Part shown: piece after piece, positions 1 to 8,438 of the stretch
How positions within the stretch are numbered: position 1 is the stretch's first letter
Layout of the letters: each line of letters starts with the position of its first letter
Source: Herbaspirillum sp. alder98
GTDB lineage: Bacteria; Pseudomonadota; Gammaproteobacteria; Burkholderiales; Burkholderiaceae_D
Assembly: GCF_020179755.1 (NCBI RefSeq)
Contig: NZ_JAIUCY010000003.1
Span: forward strand, 434,001 to 498,000
Direction of reading: 5' to 3'
Length of the DNA: 64,000 nucleotides
Notes under the pieces: model-generated
Seen by the model: only the letters and a program-made list of their open reading frames with translations
Told to the model about the DNA's origin: nothing
Databases searched by the model: none
Position numbers and translations under genes: made by a program

Positions 1-1299
1 CAACACCACCTGGTCGCCGTTCAGGGACACGACCGATACCGGGAAGACCTCCGTGACGATGGCGCCACCGATCTGGTGGGCCAGGGAGTCCATCATTCCA
101 GCCGCCATATTCTTGCCATCGATAACGCGCGGCATGGTACTGGGATCGGCGCTGGCCAGCTTATGCTCGAAGCTTTGCGACATGACGACCTCGCCCGTTG
201 CGGCATTGACCAAGCGCAACGTGATACGGCCGCCACCCGAATAGGACACCAGTTCACGGTCAGACATGCGCAGCTTGCGCACCGACTTCGGATACTCGAA
301 GCGCTCGATCGTCGGGATGAGCAGCAGATCCGTCGCCAGCTGCTGGCCGATACGCGCACTGTCCTGAGCCCGTACATTGCCACTGTTGATGTGATCGATC
401 TCGGCTTGCATATCGGCGCCGAACTCCCGATCCAGGACAATAAAACGCTTGGTCTGGGTCAGGATATCCGACAAGCGACCGCGGACGGCCCGCGCCACTT
501 CGTCGGACGAGACATTGCTATCGCCAACGGGATAGCCCTGGCCCAGGGTCTTTGGCAAGACCACCACGATCTTCGGACGCCCCTTTTCGTCAGGCGCCTT
601 GTATTGTGCGATCTCGGCGCGCAGTTTCACCTTCCAGTAGCTGCGCATCTTCCGGTGCGACACGTCGGAAGAGTAGGAACTCGCGCCTTTCTTGACATCG
701 ACATTGGCCTTTTCGCTGGAGGAGGCCGAGCCGGAATACGACGCGGATGACCGGGCGCTAGCATCAGCAACACTGGCACTACTGTCGCCACTGGCCTTGA
801 GCTTCACATTGCTGTCGGACGATGCTGAAGCCGAATAACTAAAGCCATCGTCGCTGGCTCGCACCTTGGCAATGCTTTCCTCGTCGACCTTGTCAATTTC
901 TTGCTGGGACAGAATCTCATAGCCAAGCACCATGCCCTGAGAACCCGACACCACCTTCTGCTCAAAGGCTTCAGCGCGAACGGAGCCGGCGTTCTGGCCG
1001 TCCACCGTCACATCGATACCCTGGCGCAAACTCTGCAATTGACTGGCGACCCGCACGCCGTTGACTTGCGCCACGGCAGACTGCAAGGCGGAGACAACGG
1101 CCATCTCCAGCGTGCTACCCACCGCCTCCACCTCACGACTGACCTTTGTCACGCCGCCGAAATCGGGACTGCTGCGCTTGGGCTGCTCGGGCGCGCTGAC
1201 CACGGGCTCGACTGTCTTCTGTGGCTCCTCTTTCTTATCGCAAGCCGACAGCAGCACCATCGCCAACGCAATAACACCCATCCCGATTCGTCGTTGCAT
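1..1299 (-). CDS. Exported FlgT/CsgG-like lipoprotein (partial, C-terminus beyond left edge)
   Basis: 433 residues are visible from an ATG preceded by a purine-rich site (AAGAGAG). Residues 1-20 form a lipoprotein signal peptide ending in LSAC, with Asp right after the Cys (CDKK). Residues 50-135 (repeated Ala, paired helix then strands, ending YEILSQQEI) resemble the N-terminal domain of FlgT. A Ser-rich loop follows (about 153-212). Residues 240-430 look like the TolB-N/CsgG fold: a KIVVVLP strand, then RFIVLDRE, then LLLIPTIERFEY. It is the last visible gene of a four-gene minus-strand operon. The fold assignment is by eye and moderate; the biological role is unknown. CsgG itself is shorter (about 277 aa) and forms an outer-membrane pore, and nothing here proves pore formation. 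Confidence 0.6.
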   Translation of the reverse strand, partial: MQRRIGMGVIALAMVLLSACDKKEEPQKTVEPVVSAPEQPKRSSPDFGGVTKVSREVEAVGSTLEMAVVSALQSAVAQVNGVRVASQLQSLRQGIDVTVDGQNAGSVRAEAFEQKVVSGSQGMVLGYEILSQQEIDKVDEESIAKVRASDDGFSYSASASSDSNVKLKASGDSSASVADASARSSASYSGSASSSEKANVDVKKGASSYSSDVSHRKMRSYWKVKLRAEIAQYKAPDEKGRPKIVVVLPKTLGQGYPVGDSNVSSDEVARAVRGRLSDILTQTKRFIVLDREFGADMQAEIDHINSGNVRAQDSARIGQQLATDLLLIPTIERFEYPKSVRKLRMSDRELVSYSGGGRITLRLVNAATGEVVMSQSFEHKLASADPSTMPRVIDGKNMAAGMMDSLAHQIGGAIVTEVFPVSVVSLNGDQVVL

Positions 1300-1333
1300 A
1301 TCAAACTCTCTTGTCAGATAGGATGATCACAAA

Positions 1334-1951
1334 TCAGAGCAGGCTGGTCGCATCGGCTGGGACTTCCACGCCGTTGCTCTTGGCAAAGTCGACCGCGTTC
1401 TTGAGCACGCCCGACAGGTTTGAAACGTTCGACGGCAAGCTCTTGGCGATATAAGCGCCCGACTGCAGGCCAGGCAGTTGCAGCGGCGAAGCGCTCGACA
1501 GACCATTGGCGAAGTTCTGGGCATCATTGCGCATGCCGACGTATTTCTTCAAGCCCAGCGCCAGCGAAAGCAAGCCTTGTGCGTACTTCTTCTTGGACTC
1601 GCCATCCTTCAGGGTGGCGCCCGACTTCAAGGCGCTGGAGACGGCCTCGGCATTGGCGCTGATCGCCTTGTCCTGGGCTTCAAGTTCGCTGGCCGACATG
1701 GAATCGGAAGTTGCCGATGCATTGACTGCCTGGGCCTTGATGCCCAATGCCTCGGAGATATGTCCATTGGCTGTCAGGACATCCTTGCCAGCTGCCGCGT
1801 AGTTACGCACGAGTTGCGTTTGCTGACCGGACAGGTCGGCGCCGCCGGATGACGACTTGCTGCCACCCAGCAGATTGCCGAATTGGGCAAAGCTGGCCAT
1901 CGGCAAAGTCAGAGCGATCGAAACAAAAGCAACGGCAAAGGATTTTTTCAT
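1334..1951 (-). CDS. Exported protein of unknown function
   Basis: 205 residues from the ATG at 1951, chosen because AAGGAAA lies just upstream and the protein then opens with MKKSF, a hydrophobic run and a signal-peptidase-I site (ASFA-QF). An in-frame upstream extension adds 16 residues and destroys the signal peptide. The mature protein is Ala/Ser-rich and mostly helical, with a Gly/Ser linker (residues 23-35), no Cys and no recognisable catalytic motif. It lies between two FlgT/CsgG-like genes in the same direction (34 bases before the lipoprotein, 109 bases after the gene before it). It is probably a periplasmic or surface partner of them. I do not recognise the family. Confidence 0.6.
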   Translation of the reverse strand: MKKSFAVAFVSIALTLPMASFAQFGNLLGGSKSSSGGADLSGQQTQLVRNYAAAGKDVLTANGHISEALGIKAQAVNASATSDSMSASELEAQDKAISANAEAVSSALKSGATLKDGESKKKYAQGLLSLALGLKKYVGMRNDAQNFANGLSSASPLQLPGLQSGAYIAKSLPSNVSNLSGVLKNAVDFAKSNGVEVPADATSLL

Positions 1952-2060
1952 GATTTTTTCCTTGGTGAAGAAATGAACGAAATGAACGGTTATAGACAAC
2001 GGGTCAGTTGCACAGCCTGCGCGCGATGAAAAGATCGGCGCGCCCAGGCTAGCCCTGATA

Positions 2061-3233
2061 TCAACGTAATCCCATGGTAGTCATGCGACTGGAAAGTTCT
2101 TGCGCTGCGTTGCTGGCGGCGGCCTTGAGAGCATTGCCACGCGCTTCGTCTTCCGTGGGGCCGACGCCGGCGTAGGCAACGGGGCCGACGGCAACGCGTG
2201 TACGCGCGATCGGCTTGGTGACATCCCACACCTTGGCATTGACGGTGACGGCGACGCGCATCAGGCCAGTCTGCGGATCTTTCTCGGGCAAGCCGACATC
2301 GAGGGTGCCCAAGGCAATGTAGGGAATCTGGTTTTCCTTCATGCCTGCCGCGATCGAACGAAGGGTCTGCGGTTGCAGGTCATTACCGGATTTGTAGTCG
2401 GCCTCGATATTAGCGATCTTGAATACTGAAGACTCCACCATCGCCGCTTCGATGACGTCGTAACCGGCCTGCGAGAACTTGGCAACGAAGGTCTGGTTCA
2501 GGTTGGCGCTCGGCAGTACCCGCCAGGTGGTCTCGGTCGCCTTTCTGGTCGTGCTACCGCCGGTTTCAGAGGTGACCGTAGACTTGGCGGACACATCGAC
2601 AGTCTGCCCAGCTTCGCGAGAAATCGAACCACTGGTGCTGACCCGAGACCTGCCTACGGACTCACCCTCGCTCGTATTCTCCTTGAGGGTATCCCTCCTG
2701 ACGGCAGAACCTGCAAGCTGGGCGGAATTGTCCTGCCGCTTGTAGACGCGGTCGTCATAACTTTTGGCGGAGTCCACTTGCCGCGAGACGAATACAAAGC
2801 TCATCGCCGATTTCTCGCTGTCGGCAGATTTCCCGACGGCGGAACTGCCCTGGACGGCATTGCGCAGGTTAGCCACGTTGAGGGAAATCCGAACCGCTAC
2901 CGTATATTGGAAGTCCTTGGGATCGTCGGTTTCCGCAAGCACCGTGCTATCCAGGATATAGCGATCCTGGTTCTCGAGGATCTTGCTTCGGATCGTGTCG
3001 AAGTTGGCCGATTCGGATTGGCCCGCTTCGGCAAAGTAGGTCTCTACCGCCCTGAGTGCCGCTTCTTGCTTGGCCTTTTGCTTGACCGCTGCAGGCGCCT
3101 CTTTGCGGTCGAATACGCCGATCGACTCCTTGTAGTTGATCGAGTATTGTCCTCGCGCCTGCTGAACCTGGGCACTGGCTGGCAATACGAGGAAGGCGAT
3201 CGCCAGCGCCATGATGTATCGAATTACTTGCAT
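2061..3233 (-). CDS. Exported FlgT-like protein with CsgG/TolB-N-type C-terminal domain
   Basis: 390 residues with a signal peptide (cleavage near PASA-QV, residues 18-22). Residues 45-125 have the FlgT N-domain pattern: helical KQEAALRAVE, a loop, YILDSTVL, then FQYTVAVRISLNV. Residues 150-235 are a Ser/Thr/Arg-rich low-complexity loop. Residues 240-390 resemble a CsgG/TolB-N fold (IPYIALGTLDV, VTVNAKVWDV) and end in a long Ala-rich helix. The ATG at 3233 overlaps the stop of the preceding gene (ATGCAAGTAA), so the two are translationally coupled. The layout matches the lipoprotein two genes downstream. FlgT belongs to the Vibrio flagellar H-ring, but no flagellar genes occur here, so another envelope role is more likely. 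This is inference. Confidence 0.6.
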   Translation of the reverse strand: MQVIRYIMALAIAFLVLPASAQVQQARGQYSINYKESIGVFDRKEAPAAVKQKAKQEAALRAVETYFAEAGQSESANFDTIRSKILENQDRYILDSTVLAETDDPKDFQYTVAVRISLNVANLRNAVQGSSAVGKSADSEKSAMSFVFVSRQVDSAKSYDDRVYKRQDNSAQLAGSAVRRDTLKENTSEGESVGRSRVSTSGSISREAGQTVDVSAKSTVTSETGGSTTRKATETTWRVLPSANLNQTFVAKFSQAGYDVIEAAMVESSVFKIANIEADYKSGNDLQPQTLRSIAAGMKENQIPYIALGTLDVGLPEKDPQTGLMRVAVTVNAKVWDVTKPIARTRVAVGPVAYAGVGPTEDEARGNALKAAASNAAQELSSRMTTMGLR

Positions 3234-4411
3234 AACTTCATCAACTCCTTGGTTTGAACAATTTGCTGTTCGATACCACTGGCTGCAGCGGCACTTCTGA
3301 GCCACTTTTCGTCGCCCTTGCCATCGATCACCTGCGCCAACTTGACGAACATTCCATTGACTGCGTCATAGAAATGCGGGAAATCATCCACATACTGCTG
3401 GCTGGCCGGAATGACACGGGTTTCGCCGTTTTTCAGCGCCGTGTCCAGATAGACCTTGTTGCTCAATGGCTCCACGAGACGGATTGCGCCGTAGGCGCCA
3501 TAGACATAACTGGTCGCCCCGCCCTGAACCTCGCTGAACTTGACCTTCTTGAAGCCAGAGAAATCGACACTGATTTCATAGTCAGGTTTGGGAAGCTTCA
3601 GCTCCCACACCGCGCCATCCGAGATCCGGAAAGACATCACGTTGCCGATGGCGTAGCCCTTGGAATAAGGAACGATGGGAACCCCGACCCGCGTCGAGAT
3701 GGCTTCCCCCACAAGATCTGCAGCCCAGGTTTCGACAGCACCTGGTTCAGACTTGAGAAATCCCGGGATGACTGCTTGCGCCTCCGGCGTCACATGCACG
3801 TTGACGATCTGCAGATAACGGGAGACCTGTGCGGGTATCTGCGCCTTCGCCACATTGCCGACAAAGCGCGCCAATATCCCCGGCTTGTCATTCGCGCCTT
3901 CATAGACCAGCTTAACGCGCGCCATGATTTCATCTGCCGTCGCAGGATGATCAAGGACGTCGACATAGGCAAAACTGATCGGATAGGAGCGCACCACGTT
4001 CATCGACTTGAAGTCGAAAAACATCACTTGCGCGCGAACCACCACCATTAATTTATGCAGGCTGCCGAATTGCTCGTTGGAGACCGATTCGTTACCCACC
4101 ACCAGAGCGACGGCCAAGGCCTGGTCGCGCCCCTTGAGCTCATCGATCTGAGCTGCGATCTTGAAGTTGGATGGCGGCGCCGCCTGAAGCTGCCTCATCA
4201 GCAGTTGATAGACGGGCGTTCCCGCTGCCTTCTGGGCAGCCTCGTAACGCCGCGAGTACGGGAAACGTAAATCGATGGTGTTAGCACTGCCTGAAAAGGC
4301 AAAGCCAGCAAAAGCCACTTCGGTAGGCTGCTGAGCCCAAATGAATGGCGAAACTAACGAAAGAAGCAATATCGCTCCCAGCCGTTTCGCGGAACGTCTG
4401 AAGTAAATCAC
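3224..4411 (-). CDS. Exported protein of unknown function, first gene of the FlgT/CsgG-like operon
   Basis: 395 residues starting at GTG (4411), with a G-rich ribosome site (GGGGGGTGG) directly upstream. The N-terminus is a signal peptide: basic, then LGAILLLSLVSPF, then a cut near IWA-QQ. The mature part is mixed alpha/beta with no Cys until the C-terminus (KLCK), no transmembrane helix and no known catalytic signature. It is the first of four same-strand genes and its stop overlaps the next start. A 7-bp hairpin lies just before the start. I cannot name the family; the context suggests a periplasmic component of an envelope assembly. Confidence 0.6.
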   Translation of the reverse strand: MIYFRRSAKRLGAILLLSLVSPFIWAQQPTEVAFAGFAFSGSANTIDLRFPYSRRYEAAQKAAGTPVYQLLMRQLQAAPPSNFKIAAQIDELKGRDQALAVALVVGNESVSNEQFGSLHKLMVVVRAQVMFFDFKSMNVVRSYPISFAYVDVLDHPATADEIMARVKLVYEGANDKPGILARFVGNVAKAQIPAQVSRYLQIVNVHVTPEAQAVIPGFLKSEPGAVETWAADLVGEAISTRVGVPIVPYSKGYAIGNVMSFRISDGAVWELKLPKPDYEISVDFSGFKKVKFSEVQGGATSYVYGAYGAIRLVEPLSNKVYLDTALKNGETRVIPASQQYVDDFPHFYDAVNGMFVKLAQVIDGKGDEKWLRSAAAASGIEQQIVQTKELMKLCK

Positions 4412-4424
4412 CCACCCCCCAGTG

Positions 4425-4444
4425 GTCCCGGTTTACTCCGGGAC
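4425..4444 (-). promoter_or_regulatory. Inverted repeat in the leader of the secreted-protein operon
   Basis: GTCCCGG and CCGGGAC are separated by six bases (TTTACT), 14 bases before the GTG start at 4411. It could be a protein operator or an RNA hairpin near the ribosome site. There is no T-run, so it is not a normal terminator. Confidence 0.4.
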
Positions 4445-4703
4445 TTTAAAAATTTTCGACACCATAACACCGCCCCCTGCATTTGCCAACTTGTTCGATG
4501 CGTATTTTTAGAACTTAGAATGAACACGCATCAAGTCAGGCTATCACCGACGTTACATCTTCATGACACAAGCTCAAATAACTAAACAAAATATTGTTAT
4601 ATTTAAATTCTATAATTAAATATTACATTTAAATTCTATATTTAAATGCATAAAAAAAAGCGCCAACCTGAAGGTAAGCGCTTTATTTGCCTTTCAAACA
4701 ATA
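4445..4703. other. AT-rich intergenic region with direct repeats
   Basis: About 260 bases between the first operon and the membrane-protein gene. From roughly 4570 to 4650 the DNA is almost pure A/T, unlike the GC-rich surroundings. ATTTAAATTCTATA occurs at 4601-4614 and again at 4627-4640, and ATTTAAAT occurs three times (4601, 4627, 4640). It probably contains the promoter of the first operon and could bind an AT-preferring protein. The 3' part holds the terminator at 4651-4684. Confidence 0.5.
4651..4684 (-). terminator. Intrinsic terminator of the membrane-protein gene
   Basis: Stem AAAGCGC (4657-4663) with GCGCTTT (4678-4684), extended by an inner CCT/AGG pair. On the minus strand it is followed by eight T. 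It lies 20 bases after the stop at 4704. Confidence 0.75.
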
Positions 4704-5267
4704 TTAGCTTTTCATCATCGATCCGCACCTCGCTGCCACGACAATCACAATCCTGAAAAAATAAAGAGTAATAAGCGTGCCGCTCAGATCGCCTATGAAC
4801 ATGACACCCCAGCTTTCTAACGACGCACCAGGATCGTTGCTCAACCCGAACCATATGTGATGCAGAGAACTGCCGATCACGGCGTAGAGAACGGCCGCAA
4901 TCAACAGCCGTTTTCCGGACAGTTCGCGCAATGATGTCCCCAGACCGAATCTACGTTCGATGAATAAGTACGACACATAGGGCGCCAATGCCGAAATGAC
5001 GCCGCCCGCCAACGACCTGCCGATATCGTGCGGAAATAAATAAAAGAAACATGCAGCCCATGATGCAATGAGCAAACCAGTGGCGCCTGCTTCGGCAAAC
5101 AGGAGCGTGCACAGCAACCTGATGCCGGCAGGCAGGTAGATCCAATTCACACCGGTAATGAACGCAAGGTTGGGAAAGACGATTTCGTTGACCACAAGCG
5201 TCAACAGGAAAATTGCCGCAGAGAGCAAGGCCACTCCCCAGAAAGGCCTGATTATTTTAATATTCAT
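4704..5267 (-). CDS. Small MASE1-like integral membrane protein
   Basis: 187 residues with about five or six hydrophobic segments (near 10-30, 38-75, 83-102, 118-135 and 150-178). WIYLPAGIR near residue 42 and FIGDLSGTLI near residue 157 resemble the sensory membrane domain MASE1, which normally sits in front of a signalling output domain. No output domain follows, so this would be a stand-alone membrane module. The codons are AT-richer than in neighbouring genes, suggesting acquisition. It is divergent from a MarR-type regulator gene 65 bases away, which may control it. The MASE1 resemblance is moderate; an unknown membrane protein is the safe reading. Confidence 0.6.
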   Translation of the reverse strand: MNIKIIRPFWGVALLSAAIFLLTLVVNEIVFPNLAFITGVNWIYLPAGIRLLCTLLFAEAGATGLLIASWAACFFYLFPHDIGRSLAGGVISALAPYVSYLFIERRFGLGTSLRELSGKRLLIAAVLYAVIGSSLHHIWFGLSNDPGASLESWGVMFIGDLSGTLITLYFFRIVIVVAARCGSMMKS

Positions 5268-5332
5268 TATGCTGATCGGGACATCTGATAACCCGACTTT
5301 AAAATGTATTGTTAATCTGATGGGAATTCATT

Positions 5333-5695
5333 ATGGGCTCTAACAAAAGGAAGAAGCACATTGATATCTATGTGCGCTTCCTTGAACTCATAGAATCGAT
5401 ACGTGACTTGCCGACCCTTGATCCGCTCGAAGAAAAGATCTTTGGACACATCACCAAAGCACTTCACGCCGATGACACGCTTTCAGTGACCGACGTGACC
5501 GGCAGAGCTTCGCTGGGATCGCCGGTCACCATACACGTGCGGCTGAAATCACTAGTGGCGAAAGGATGGATTTCGCTGTCGGAAACGGAAGATGGTCGGA
5601 GAAAACAGATCAACCTCACCGAGGCTGCGCAAGTTCATCTGACCAAGGTTTCTCAATGCCTGGTAAAGGCTGTGAGCAATTCACACTCCGGCTGA
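5333..5695 (+). CDS. MarR-type winged-helix transcriptional regulator
   Basis: 120 residues, with GGGA eight bases before the ATG. Residues 30-105 form a winged helix: LEEKIFGHI, a recognition helix region (VTDVTGRASLGSPVTIHVRLKSLVAKGWI), then a wing (SETEDGRRKQINLT). The pattern 'change at species/step, one residue after KGW' is typical of MarR proteins, which usually repress a neighbouring divergent gene. The N-terminal dimer helix is short, so the protein is slightly smaller than most MarR members (about 140 aa). It shares the AT-rich base composition of the divergent membrane-protein gene, so the two probably moved together. The ligand is unknown. Confidence 0.7.
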   Translation: MGSNKRKKHIDIYVRFLELIESIRDLPTLDPLEEKIFGHITKALHADDTLSVTDVTGRASLGSPVTIHVRLKSLVAKGWISLSETEDGRRKQINLTEAAQVHLTKVSQCLVKAVSNSHSG

Positions 5696-6127
5696 CGATA
5701 TATTTTCCCGTTTCTTCCGACCAACCATTACCGCACAGGCTATCGGCCCGTGAGAAATCTTCGTTCAAGCGCCAATCTCGCCCGGTCTCAAAGGGACAGC
5801 ATGATAGAAAATGCCGAGCTTTCCAGTTCTTCCCAGATTTTTTGCTACCTGCACTTGAGCGGTTTAGCTTCTCCATCAGCGCTTGCGCAGCACAGCAAAA
5901 ATTTCCAGACCGTTATTAGAAACACGCGTCCGCACCGGCCCTGAAAGCGCACCGATTGCGTGCTGCAAAGCGCCAAAAAGGCGCGCCGGGCCTGGGTTTT
6001 ACGCGAGCTTGCCCTGTTCGCGAGCGCATTAATCAGATTCATTCATTGTATGACTATCATGCATTTGACTAATAGTTAGCACGCCGCGAAACTGGATTCA
6101 TCGACATCAGCCACCCGCGAGAACGTC
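5696..6127. other. Intergenic region without a supported gene
   Basis: About 430 bases. Short open frames on both strands lack ribosome sites and homology-like patterns. Near the 3' end TGACTA is repeated at 6051 and 6066, and ACTAT (6053-6057) faces ATAGT (6072-6076). This may be an activator or repressor site for the gene at 6128. Confidence 0.4.
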
Positions 6128-7342
6128 ATGAATCAAGCCTTGCTCGACCCCGCACTTTCGCCCGCCACCGCCAGCCCCGACAATGCTTCCGGTCCCGCCT
6201 CCGCCTGGAGTGCCGAGATGGATGCGGTGATCCGCGAAGTCACGGCCCGACGCGATGAATTCGACCAACTCACCTATGTGCCGCGCGACGCCGTCGCCGT
6301 CATGAAGAAGGCCGGCATCTTCCGCGCCAGCACCCCAAAACGCTTCGGCGGCGATGCCCTGCCCCCGGCCGAATTCCTGCAGATGGTCGAGCGCATTTCC
6401 GGCGTCGACGGCTCGGCCGGATGGGTCGCCGCCTTCGGCTCGGCCAATACCTACCTCGCCCCCCTGCCGCTGTCCACGCAAGCCGTGATCTATGCCGATG
6501 GCCCGGACCAGGTCTTCGCCGGCGGACTCTATCCACTGCAAACGGCGCAGGCCGTCGACGGCGGCTGGATGATCTCCGGGCACTGGCACTTTGCCAGCGG
6601 CTGCAAGGGCGCCGACTGGATCGGCGTGGGCATCAAGAACGATGCCGCCGCAGTCGCCGGCGCGCCACCGCCGCCGGCCATGATGGCCGTGATGCCAGCG
6701 GCTGAAGTCGAGATCGTCGACAACTGGAACGTGGTCGGCATGCAAGGCACTGGCAGCCACGATACCCGCCTCAAGGACAAGTTCGTCGCCAGCGACTGGA
6801 CTTGCGCGCGCGGCGCCGCCGGCGTCATCGACGAACCGCTTTATCGCTATCCCTCGCTGGCCTACCAGGCCCAGGTGCATGCTGCCGTCAATATCGGACT
6901 GGCCCGCGCAGCGCTCGATATCGTCACCGAAATGTCGGGCGGCGCCAAGATCATGCCGGGCGCGCCGCGCCTGATCGATCGCCCCTATTACCGCATCAAA
7001 CTGGGCATGGGCGAAGCCAAGTGGCGCAGCGCCCGCCTGTTCTTCTATGACGCCTGCCACCAGGCCTGGGAGCAGATCCTGGCCGGCAACCCGGTCTCGG
7101 AACGACTCGACACCATGCTCAAACTGTCGGCCACCCATGCCGCCCGCACCTCGATGGAAGTGGTCAACGAGGCCTACCAGGCCGCCGGCATGGCCGCCAT
7201 CCATCGCACCCACCGCATGCAGCGCATCGTGCGCGATGCGATGGTGGTAACGCAGCACGCCGCCCTGTCCGAGATGAACTACGAGACGGCAGGCGCGATA
7301 TTTGCAAAAGAAATGCCATCACTGGCGTCTGCGCGACATTGA
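6128..7342 (+). CDS. Acyl-CoA dehydrogenase-like flavin-dependent monooxygenase
   Basis: 404 residues with the acyl-CoA-dehydrogenase fold used by two-component (group D) monooxygenases such as DszC and HpaB relatives. The N-terminal helical domain ends near residue 125, and the beta domain carries GGWMISGHWHFASGC near 150. The C-terminal four-helix bundle includes GEAKWRSARLFF and a His-rich IHRTHRMQRIVRDAM segment. These enzymes use reduced flavin supplied by a separate reductase to hydroxylate or cleave aromatic or sulfur-containing substrates. No reductase gene is nearby, so it would come from elsewhere. It opens a same-strand set with an ABC importer and downstream oxidoreductase and hydrolase genes. 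The substrate cannot be read from the sequence. Confidence 0.8.
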   Translation: MNQALLDPALSPATASPDNASGPASAWSAEMDAVIREVTARRDEFDQLTYVPRDAVAVMKKAGIFRASTPKRFGGDALPPAEFLQMVERISGVDGSAGWVAAFGSANTYLAPLPLSTQAVIYADGPDQVFAGGLYPLQTAQAVDGGWMISGHWHFASGCKGADWIGVGIKNDAAAVAGAPPPPAMMAVMPAAEVEIVDNWNVVGMQGTGSHDTRLKDKFVASDWTCARGAAGVIDEPLYRYPSLAYQAQVHAAVNIGLARAALDIVTEMSGGAKIMPGAPRLIDRPYYRIKLGMGEAKWRSARLFFYDACHQAWEQILAGNPVSERLDTMLKLSATHAARTSMEVVNEAYQAAGMAAIHRTHRMQRIVRDAMVVTQHAALSEMNYETAGAIFAKEMPSLASARH

Positions 7343-7478
7343 ACGCGGCGGGCGCTGACCGGGAGGCGCCCGTTCCATCCCGCCGGTTATCGCCGCGCGG
7401 GAACCTGCTGTACGGCTCCGGGGCCGCCGTCGCCATCTCCACTGGCATCCATCTCACTCGATTATGAGGATAAAGCAC

Positions 7479-8435
7479 GTGACCCACTCCACCGTCTCTC
7501 GCCGTCGCCGCCACCTGTTGCTGGGCGGCGCTTCAATGCTCGCCGCTGGCAGCCTTCCTGCATTGCCAGCGCTGGCGCAAGGCGCTCCCGTCACCATCGG
7601 TGTGGGTGCCGATCCGGTATTTACCGCCTTCTTCGTGGCTGCCAACGAAAAGCTGTTCGCCAAGCACGGCGCCAATGTCCAGGTGCAGTCCTATACCGAT
7701 GGCGGCGAAGCCCTCAATGCGCTGGTGGCCAACCAGGTCAACATGGCCTGTGCCGGCGAGCCGACCCACATCGTGCGCCTGTCGCGCGCCGAATTGCGTC
7801 CGCTGGCCGTGACCTACCAGTCCAAGACCTACCTCAAGCTGGTCGCCCGCAAGGCGATCGCCAAGGCCGACCAGATCAAGAAATTCGGCATCGTGGCCGG
7901 CTCGGTCTCTGAATATGTCACCGGCCTGACCCTGAAGAAACTCAACATCGATGCCAGCAAGGTCGAGATGGTGCGCTCCGGCCCGCCGGAGCTGCCTGCC
8001 CTGCTGGCGCGCGGCGACATCGACGGCTACTTCGTCTGGGAACCATGGCCGACGCTGGGCGTGCAGCAAGGCGGTCACATCCTGATGACCTGCGGCGACG
8101 TCGGCTACACCAGCACCCTGTGGCTGTCGGCCACGGCGGGCTGGCTGGGCGCCAACAAGGAAGTGGCCGGCAATATCCTCAAGGCGCTGGCTGAAGCCGC
8201 CGAGATCACCCGCAAGGATCCGCCACGCGCGGCGCAATCGGTGCAGGCGATCACCCGCATCCCGGTGCCGCAGACGCTCAATTCGCTCAAGGACATGGAG
8301 CCGGTCATCCGCGACTTCACCGACGAGGACCTCAAGACCGCCAACGCGATCGGAGAATTCCTCCTGTCCAAGCAAGCCATCAAGGCGCCGGTCGACATGA
8401 GCCGCGTCCTGCAGCGCGGTTTCTACAAGGGGTAA
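7479..8435 (+). CDS. NitT/TauT-type ABC transporter substrate-binding protein
   Basis: 318 residues from the GTG at 7479, preferred because AGGA (7467-7470) stands eight bases upstream. An in-frame ATG at 7464 has no ribosome site and would add five residues. The signal peptide has consecutive arginines (SRRRRHLLLGG), suggesting Tat export, with cleavage near ALA-QG. The mature part is the NMT1/SsuA-type binding fold (VTIGVGADPVFTAFFVA; FGIVAGSVSEY; GYFVWEPWP). Relatives carry nitrate, sulfonates, thiamine precursors or aromatic acids to their permease. It is followed within a few bases by the ATPase and permease. Given the neighbouring monooxygenase, an organic ligand is likelier than nitrate (inference). 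Confidence 0.85.
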   Translation: MTHSTVSRRRRHLLLGGASMLAAGSLPALPALAQGAPVTIGVGADPVFTAFFVAANEKLFAKHGANVQVQSYTDGGEALNALVANQVNMACAGEPTHIVRLSRAELRPLAVTYQSKTYLKLVARKAIAKADQIKKFGIVAGSVSEYVTGLTLKKLNIDASKVEMVRSGPPELPALLARGDIDGYFVWEPWPTLGVQQGGHILMTCGDVGYTSTLWLSATAGWLGANKEVAGNILKALAEAAEITRKDPPRAAQSVQAITRIPVPQTLNSLKDMEPVIRDFTDEDLKTANAIGEFLLSKQAIKAPVDMSRVLQRGFYKG

Positions 8436-8438
8436 GGC

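Noticed and set aside
6107..7258. 383-residue minus-strand frame opposite the monooxygenase
   Set aside because: Shadow frame rich in Gly/His/Asp without motif.
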